Shown here: piece after piece, positions 35,940-64,000 of the stretch | How the letters are laid out: every line of letters starts with the position of its first letter | Numbering within the stretch: position 1 is the first letter of the stretch | Translations under genes and position numbers: made by a program | Assembly: GCA_963978895.1 (NCBI GenBank) | Contig: OZ022247.1 | Span: 19,903,427 to 19,967,426, forward strand | Length of the DNA stretch: 64,000 nt | From: Erpobdella octoculata | Lineage: Eukaryota > Annelida > Clitellata > Hirudinida > Erpobdellidae | Reading direction: 5' to 3' | Notes under the pieces: generated by a model | Seen by the model: only the letters and a program-made list of their open reading frames with translations | What the model was told of the DNA's origin: nothing | The model's database searches: none

Positions 35940-36250
35940 CCACAACAAGAGGTGGCGATGCCCAACAAGCCAACAAGGCTAGATAACCTATACTGTTCCA
36001 TGACTCGCATAGATTGTTGATTCGATCACCCCCTGTTAAAGTAGCTTTGTGAACGTTCCACATCCACAGCGGTTGCGGGAACAATGATGGCGACGTGGCG
36101 ATCAACGAAAGCACAGTTTTTTTAATGTCAACCACAGTTTCTGGGCGCTGGACACGTTTGATCGCTCCGGAAACATATGTGGCATCAAACTATTCCACTA
36201 GATCTTCCAGAGCTTCCAGGCCATCGTCAAGTGGTATTTTACCACGAATG
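35940..36250 (-). pseudogene. MULE-type transposase relic
   Basis: The minus strand encodes IPLDDGLEALEDLVE, stop, FDATYVSGAIKRVQ, then FPQPLWMWNVHKATLTGGDR and INNLCESWNS. The order LF/P..WNV.....R.NN.CE.WN is the C-terminal signature of MULE transposases of the kind linked with FLYWCH zinc fingers in animals. An in-frame TAG and a frame change after ESWN show it is dead. The rest of the element was not found. Confidence 0.75.
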
Positions 36251-36299
36251 CACAGCATCCCACTAGGCACTAGCTACTTCGTTCACCGGCAAATTCATA

Positions 36300-37338
36300 C
36301 TACTACATTATTTCATTTATTTTCATCTTTCAAGAAAACCCTCAAGAAACCCCTCGATAAAACCCTCAAGAAAATTAACTAAATTAATTGACTTATTGTA
36401 AAACTAATAATTGAATATTGCATTGTCTTCTATTTTGAGCATGTATGCAAAATTTGAAAAAAATCTATCATCAGGAAGTGACTCAAAAATTGATTGCAAG
36501 ATTTGAAACAGACAGAGAAACAGACAGACAGAGAAACAGAGACGACGAGTTAATAAAAGCATTGGTAAAAAATCACTAAATTGTAGCGACAACTTATTTA
36601 TTTAGGTCTAAATGTCAACAACTAATCTCATTATAATAAAAAAAAACTTGAGCTGACATGACGTGATGATGATGATGATGGGATCCGTCGCATGTCATGG
36701 ATCTGAAACCGAATTTCACGATTGAACACAGTTTTTACAAGGACGTCTTTTCAGGTTTAAACTCCAAATCGTCTTTTTCAGGTTAAAGTTAAATTGCCGT
36801 TTCGTTTCGCAATTTTGTTTTACGAAATTGCTTCACTGAGAAACTACTACTTGATTGTTTTATTTTAATATTTATTTCTACTTATCTAATTCTAACTTAA
36901 TTAAAGTTTGTTTATTTTAACTGATTTTGTTATGCACTTAATACTACTAGTCGATTAGCCATTAATTATTAATTAATTGAATGTGTAGGTCTATTTAGTA
37001 ACTAAAACTAAATAGACATGCCTTTGCATTACAAAGATAAAGATAAGTTTATTTAATTTTAATTAAAAAATTTTTTTGCTTGCTTTATTGCTTGATGTTT
37101 GACAATGGTAATATCAAAAATGGCTATTGACAGTGCATCGGGAAATCTCTTCAAATTAAAACCGAACAAGCTGGAAATCTTGTGGAAACTATGTTAAAAA
37201 TCTTTAAATAGAAATAAAAGACCAGCATGCGGCGCTCACTGTCAATAGCCCCAACCTTACGTTAATTATATAAATTGAAGCAGCTATTAAAATTGGTCCG
37301 CTTAAAAATTTTAATTTGTTTTCTTTTCATATTCTCAG
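36300..37338. other. Upstream of the BTB gene, nothing firmly identified
   Basis: AT-rich. The missing first exon of the BTBD17-like gene may lie here or further left, but no ATG exon with a phase-1 donor could be chosen with confidence. Confidence 0.4.
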
Positions 37339-40133
37339 ACAAATCTTTCTCTTCGCAACCAACTGCCAAAGCCGATGAAGCCTCCCCTGCCAAGCGAAAG
37401 CTCCATCAATCTCAGTCAGGGACGTACACGAAGTGTGCCAGGAATGAATCGACTTTCTGCCACGAAACCGGTCAGCTGGTTGAGAATTCGGGCAGACTGC
37501 TGAGCAGGTTGAGCAGCCTGTTCAACAGCTCTGAACTGAGCGATGTTCGTCTGATTGTTTTGAGTGGAGCTGGGGAGAGGAGAGAATATCCAGCCCACAA
37601 GCTGGTTCTGTGCTGTGCTAGTGAGGTCTTCAAGATTATGTTAACTGGAGCTGTCTGGAATGAGTCTAGTTCTTCTGAAGTTAGTAACGGAAATTTGAAA
37701 GAGTTTTCATCATATTTGTATTATTTAGTGTTGATGCTTTAATAAGGTGGTTTTTATGTTACGGTAGTTTATGTGGAGTGTTTGTAGGATTTGTGATAAT
37801 TCTCTTTACTCGTTACACTGACGAGTGTTACTTACAGACGTTGATATGTTATCACATGAGATATTTAGGATTGTGGACAAGTGATCACACGATAAGCTGT
37901 CTGATCATTCAATTCATGCACTTTTAGATTCGTTTTGTACGCAGTAATTATAAGAATGCATCCCCTGAACAGGTGTGCCTGGGTGAATCAAGTAGCAGTG
38001 AAGTGTTTGAGATGTTTCTAGAATATCTATACTCTGGAATGATCAACCTGTCTCACTCAACCGTTCTCAGTGTTCTGTCTTTGGCGGATAAGTACAATGT
38101 GAAAGACTTACAGGTTAATTCATTACATTTCTCGAATGTGTTTTACAGTTTAGGATGTCATTTGTTTTAGAATGTATTTTTTTTATTTACACTTTACACA
38201 TTGAAATGATGTGACATAAAGTTGCATCAATGTATCAAACTTTACTCACTTGAATTTAAAGTAATCTAGTCAGACTATAATTACTGTTAGCTGTATGGTT
38301 TAAAGTAATTCTGCATTAAATTCAACTTAATGATTTAATTTTGTTGTAATTCTTTGTTTTTATTTTTATGCTGCTGAGTGTTATCATTTGGCTAATGTTT
38401 GATTTTTTTTTATTTATTTTAAATTTGACTTGGATTCAGGAGGTCTGCATAGAGTACATGTGTTCTCACCTGGTTTCCACTGTAGAGTGGAACAGATCCG
38501 TATCGTGGATGCAATATTCCAAAATCGCAGGCCACAAACATCTGACCAACGAATGTCAGCAGTTCATTATGTGGAACTTTTTTAAAGTTCGTGTTTCGGA
38601 AAAGTGTTTGTACATTTGAGTTTTTTTTATTTTGTTATTGTGTACTTAAAAAATGTATGATATATATATATATATTTATATATTTTGATAATTTATTCAT
38701 TCAAGATTCTCAGCTGTTCCGATTTTCAATTCATGGAATACGACACTCTCTTGTTTTTCCTGAAGCAGTCGGACCTGGTAGTTCCGGATGAGTTCATTTT
38801 GTACCAGGGCGTAATGAGGTGGTGGTTGAATGACTGCGATGATGGCAAATCAGAGAGTTTTGACGTCACGGATGCTCCGCCCATGTTCAGCTGTAAATGT
38901 TCATTGGACCATGAGAGTACCTACGAACTCTTCTCCTACATAAGGTTTCCTCTGATGACTCATACTCAACTCAAAGCCATTCAGTCCGATGTCAAATCCA
39001 CGCATCTCGACGTTGACATCTTGATGCAAAAGGAAGATACTTTGACGTCGGAGAAGAGCAAGAAGTTAAAAATGTTGCTGTCGATTGTTGAAGAATTTGT
39101 TGAGAAAGCTTTGGCATTGCAGGATATCGCGAAAAGGAATAATTTTAAAGGTTTGATAGATGTTTTGATGTAAGTCGATCTTAGAACTTAGAACTTGCAG
39201 GGTTTCATTTGGATTCTAAGCAGTGAATAGTTTCAAATAAATGTTTACGTTGTTCGATCATTGCCAAATTATCCCGTTCGTTGACGTTGTAAACAGGTCT
39301 GTAATGCATTGACATTACATTTACTACAGATCTGAGCATGTATTTCACAAACGAGTTCAGCAACGAGCAAGTGACACTTCGAAACTACACCAATGAGGTG
39401 TGGAGCACAACTCTTTGTATCGACAAGTTTTCTTCTCTCCAGCAGCATGAAGTCAGGTCGGTTTTCCATGTTTGATGTGATAAATGCTGCTTATATATTT
39501 ATTCTTCAACAGTGGCAGAACTGACGTCCTAAAGTTCTAAACGGATGATGATGATGAATGATGTACTTTCATTGTTACAGATCAGTTGTTTTCTCAAGTC
39601 CCTCGAGCTCTCTTCTTCCCGATGAAACGAACCCGGCCTGGGATTGGACGGTCGAGTTGTTCCCCAAGGGAGTTTCTTTCCAGAAGTGCATCATGATTGG
39701 ACTGTGGAGAAATGTAGAAGTACACGGCGACGTGTACAATACAGTCAGACTGGCTCTTCATTGCAACCACCCGAGGGAAAGCCCCGGGCTGAACGACGGG
39801 ACGGGACACCGGCAGAGAAACGTGGTCGTCTGCGTCTTGGTCACCGGAGTGCAGGATAACGCGGAACACATCTGCAGAGTCGAAAAGAGGTTTTTATCTT
39901 TCGATGGATTCGACAAAACGCGCCACCTAAACGATCTCGTTCCTTATAATCTTCTCAATAACGTTTACTCTTCTTCATCTTCTTCTTCATCCTCTTCTAA
40001 AAGTTTTCTTACAAAGCAGTTCAATTCTTCGTCTCCGTGTTCTCTCTTGAGTGGTCCGGACGGTGATTCATTCAAAATAACCATCGTCATTAAACCATCT
40101 GTTTTGCATCTATTAAAGCAAAATCTTCTTTGA
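37339..40133 (+). CDS. BTBD17: BTB-BACK protein of the BTBD17/Tango10 family (first exon missing)
   Basis: Exons: 37339-37679, 37973-38113, 38440-38586, 38706-39150, 39330-39456, 39581-40133. Phases close; 583 residues are covered. The BTB domain runs from ENSGRLLSRLSSLFNSSELS through YPAHKLVLCCASEVFKIML to VFEMFLEYLYSG and LADKYNVKDLQ. The BACK region has HLTNECQQFIMWN, FLKQSDLVVPDEF and YIRFPLMTHTQLKAIQ. A C-terminal domain holds FPKGVSFQKCIMIGLWRNVE and FKITIVIKPSVLHLL. Corresponding segments (RSDLV, GVSFQK, IVKP) are found in BTBD17, and this C-terminal domain is what separates the family from kelch-type BTB proteins. Exon 37339 needs one preceding base and holds no ATG, so at least one 5' exon is missing; a TTG-started frame at 37275 is not a credible start. 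A poly-Ser tract lies at 39969-40000. AATAAA-type signals are at 40363 and 40378. Confidence 0.85.
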
Positions 40134-41263
40134 TTTTAAAGCTTCAATCTTTTTGATGTTCTGCTTATTTAAGTGAAATTTGTTTTGTTCATTAGAGTTT
40201 TGTTTTCTTGAATTTGCTTCTTAATATTGTTGTAGTAGTTGAATCTATCATTTTCTCCTGTACATGCTGACATATTGAAGGTTTTTTTGTTTTAATGTTA
40301 GTCTGATACGCTATGCAATCACACTTGATTTGATTGTGTCTTGCGTTTTATCCAATGTAAATGAATAAATGTAGTCAATAAAATTACCAAGGCGGTTCTT
40401 GATAAACATAACAACATGTTTTATATTTTCATAAAATAATCTTCAATCAGACATCGTAAAACAGAAAATTAAAAGGAATTAAGTGGCATATTTCATCGAA
40501 GGCTCTGTAAAAAATGAGACGTAAAACGACACGAAAAATAATAATTGACAAGCTTCTTGTCGCGGAATGTTACTCGAAACAAAAAAAAAATCCGAGAGAA
40601 ACGTCTTAAATTACAAATAAACGGATGCTGCTCGATTCAATATAATCAACTTTCAAGCAGATACGAACAAACAAAAGAAAACAAATTAAAGAGAGGCACG
40701 TTTCTATTCTCTTGACGGGGGGGCGGGGGGGGCACGTACTGGTCGTAAGGCAAGTAGAAAATATCATCAATGTTGTTGGACACTGAATAAAATATATATA
40801 TATATATAAAAACTTCAATCACGTGAACTTGAGATACGCATGAAATGGTCCGATGAATGCGAGTGTGCATGGAATGTTCTGAAATCAAACTGTATAACAA
40901 ACAACTAACAAGACCTGACAATTAGGAGGAACGAATTAGATCGAATACACTGTACAAGATGCATGTATACATACAGACATTAAAACATCAGCTGCAAAAT
41001 TATTATGGACTGATACGGTCGCCTACTTGCCTGGCTGGTTTAATTAAACTCCAGGTAGATGCGACGGAATGATGTGTAAAACAAAATAAAGGAACGAAGC
41101 GGAAAAATACAAGTGATACGCGAACAAAACAAACGTAGCAAGGCAACTCAGAACGATCGGCGTGTAAAATGAAATAAAATAAGAAATTGTTGGAATTATT
41201 ATTTCTTGGAATGCTGTCTACTGGCATGAAAAACTGAAACAACTTGGAGCAACATCGTCGCCA

Positions 41264-61899
<20,636 letters not shown>

Positions 61900-64000
61900 T
61901 TCATCTGCTGGGAACGCGTGCGTTCCAATTTCAAATCGATTGAGGAGGCGGTTGATGATGCTATGAAAACAAAGATGTCCGGATAACGCTTTTTTCGTAC
62001 GAGCTACAACGCTGAAAGTCAGATCAATAAAATTCAATAAACAAATAATAAATCTGCTTTGACGAATGAGTTAATTAATAAACAAACTGATAAGCATTAA
62101 ATACATTAAATTAAAATAATAACCGAAACGCGATCGACCCGCGCGATGAAAAATGTTTACGCTTCCGAGACGAGCGAAATCGTTATAAGAGTAAAGATGA
62201 GTTAGATTTGAATTTCTCAATACGATGACGACACTGGTACGTCGCAATAAATAACATGTCTTACTCTCTCGATGACTACGAGCATCAATCTTATAATAAT
62301 AATGACCGGCAACGACATCTAAAGCAAGCAGGCTTATAGAAGTTTTGTCTCGAAGTTTTAGTTGATGATTGCTGCTAGCGAGGTGAATTAGACTGCATCG
62401 TGCTGTCATGCACCGTTTATTGCCTCGCTTGCTCATCTAACAATCCCTGAGCACTGCTCTGAATCAATTCTATTCAGAAGGACCGAAAAAGCACAAGTTT
62501 TAGCATACCTTTAACGTATCAGGATGTATATTTGTTTCTTAGGAGACCGAAGTGAGCATATGACAGGTAGAACGAGATGACTGGGAAATAAGTACCAACT
62601 ATATAACTAAAGAATGCTGCTCCCAAAATTAAATCCCCATGACACTGATTCATAAGGTTCAAAAGCTGCTGCTTCGAAGATGGGACAATGGGTCATTGTG
62701 CTTCAATAGCATTCGCTTAAAAGGCATTAATTACATCATTTTATTAAAATACATCAAGTCACACTTCAACACGGCCCACATTCTACCCAGTTTCAACAAC
62801 AACTCTGTCATCTAATCGAATCACGATGTTTTAAATGTCAAGGTGGCTTTGTAAGCGCTTGCGACAAAATTTGCTTCCTATGCTGAGTGATAAAGTTATT
62901 TTTCAAAGTTGTAAAGATTTATGGCTTTCATAGCATGCATAAGCCTAATAGTGCTGTGAAACTTGTTTAATATTAATAAATTAATACCGCCATGGAAAAG
63001 ATTATTAGCCTATTTTATAAAAAAATCCTTCATATTAAATTATGTGGGAAATATATTTATAGGTAGGTATACTGATATACCTGTAATCGCTTTTTTTCAG
63101 AACTATAGTAAAGGATAGGTTGCTAAGACCAGAAGTATAAAAATAAAGAATAAATAATAATAAATACAATAATAATAATTTATTATTATTATTGCTATTA
63201 TTATAAGAATACTGATGTGAAAAGATGTGCAACAGCAAACGGACTTGTTATTTCGCTCCTATGAACCCTGCTGCCGGTAAAAAAAGAAAATTTGCATGTA
63301 ATATATAAGACGTTATTTGCATATAAGCGCTCTCCTTGCGCACACTCTTCTTATAAAGATGCTTAATGCTGTGTAAAAGATTCTGAGCCAAGATTTGCTT
63401 GCATGTTTCTGTTAAAATAAACTCTTTCGCCGTATCTGCCAACGAATCATCAAGTAAAACAAAGGTTGTCATGATCAATAAATAACTATCATTTACCTAT
63501 TAAACTATATACTCCGGCAAAATAACGTCGCGCGATCATTTATTAATGGACTTCCTTCAATAATTGACAGTGCAATGACGACATCATCGACAACACTGGC
63601 GAGAGATTGGTTACTATGGAGTCTGTCGGTCGTTTATTTGTTTGGTTTCGTGTCTCTGTTTATCCAAGCTCCAGGTTTGTTGGTTGGTTGTGAAATCATT
63701 CGATCGCACCATCATCATTAATAACCTCTAGCGACGCTATTCAAATCAAGTTTCAGAAGTCGGCTCTGTCACTCAACTAGCTACAGCTTTGCAATTACGC
63801 AACCTTCTTTGCATAAATTAAATATAATCCTACGCTGGAAATGCATCACTAATTTTCACTTTTCTTTTTAATTCTTGCTAAAACGTCTTGCAACGGAAAG
63901 TTACCAATTTTGGAAATTATTGATGCCAGCGGCCAGATATATTACGTACAATTATCATTCTATATCTTCTATATCTTAGTATATAACTAAAACTGTAGGA
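61900..64000. other. Upstream of RREB1 exon 1, nothing firmly identified
   Basis: A minus-strand frame at 63248-63478 (76 codons, MIMTTFVLLDDSLADTAKEF at its start) is open, but has no recognised homologue or splice partner. Otherwise AT-rich, with a TATTATTATT-type tract near 63160-63205. Confidence 0.4.

Noticed and set aside
39594..39869. Minus-strand frame of 91 codons
   Set aside because: Shadow of the last BTBD17 exon.

Overview
This is a eukaryotic, AT-rich, intron-rich window, almost certainly from an invertebrate animal. It carries five spliced protein-coding genes, many DNA-transposon and retroelement copies, and long microsatellites. The gene set (fibrinogen-related secreted protein, mitochondrial leucyl-tRNA synthetase, BTBD17/Tango10-type BTB protein, RREB1/hindsight zinc-finger factor) fits a bilaterian. 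A spiralian (annelid or mollusc grade) is my weak inference from repeat style, not something the sequence proves.

Layout. 0-8 kb: repeat-rich, with a complete hAT element (1394-2564) that carries hexamer arrays, LTR-retroelement relics and a second hAT element with a BED-finger relic (6552-7424). 8.1-11.4 kb, plus strand: a fibrinogen-related-domain gene with a TATA box and a third hAT copy inside its intron 2. 12-15 kb: a truncated hAT copy, a large inverted repeat around a (TA)n core, and a 300-bp ATGT microsatellite. 16.3-16.8 kb, plus strand: a small secreted Tyr/Lys-rich protein. 17.4-21.2 kb: a non-autonomous LTR retrotransposon with a SAP-domain ORF, and a probable solo LTR with three CACGTG motifs. 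22.4-33.3 kb, minus strand: LARS2 in 21 exons, whose introns hold a hAT copy, a hAT transposase relic, SINE material and minisatellites. 34.6-36.2 kb: tandem 330-bp repeats and a MULE transposase relic. 37.3-40.1 kb, plus strand: BTBD17-like gene, first exon not found. 41.3-61.9 kb, minus strand: RREB1 orthologue in 20 exons, 1694 residues, with a very long first intron. 61.9-64 kb: its upstream region, with nothing firmly identified.

Exon coordinates were read by hand. Reading phase closes across every junction of each gene, and the LARS2 and RREB1 products have lengths close to their human counterparts as I remember them. The genes are unrelated in function and do not form an operon. RREB1 is a transcription regulator with CtBP-binding motifs and an N-terminal MSRRKQ motif. 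LARS2 acts in mitochondrial translation. BTBD17 is a BTB-BACK protein of unsettled role, and the fibrinogen-related and small Tyr-rich proteins look secreted.

The most interesting observations are: an unusually high share of splice donors with T at +3 (GTT; 23 of 52 by hand count); the hAT family with internal TACTCG-hexamer arrays at both ends; five TIR-bounded hAT-like elements, four of them with exact 8-bp target duplications; the MSRRKQ exon of RREB1; a tandemly triplicated 3' splice site in RREB1 intron 2; the SAP-domain LTR element; and a U2 snRNA 5'-end fragment.
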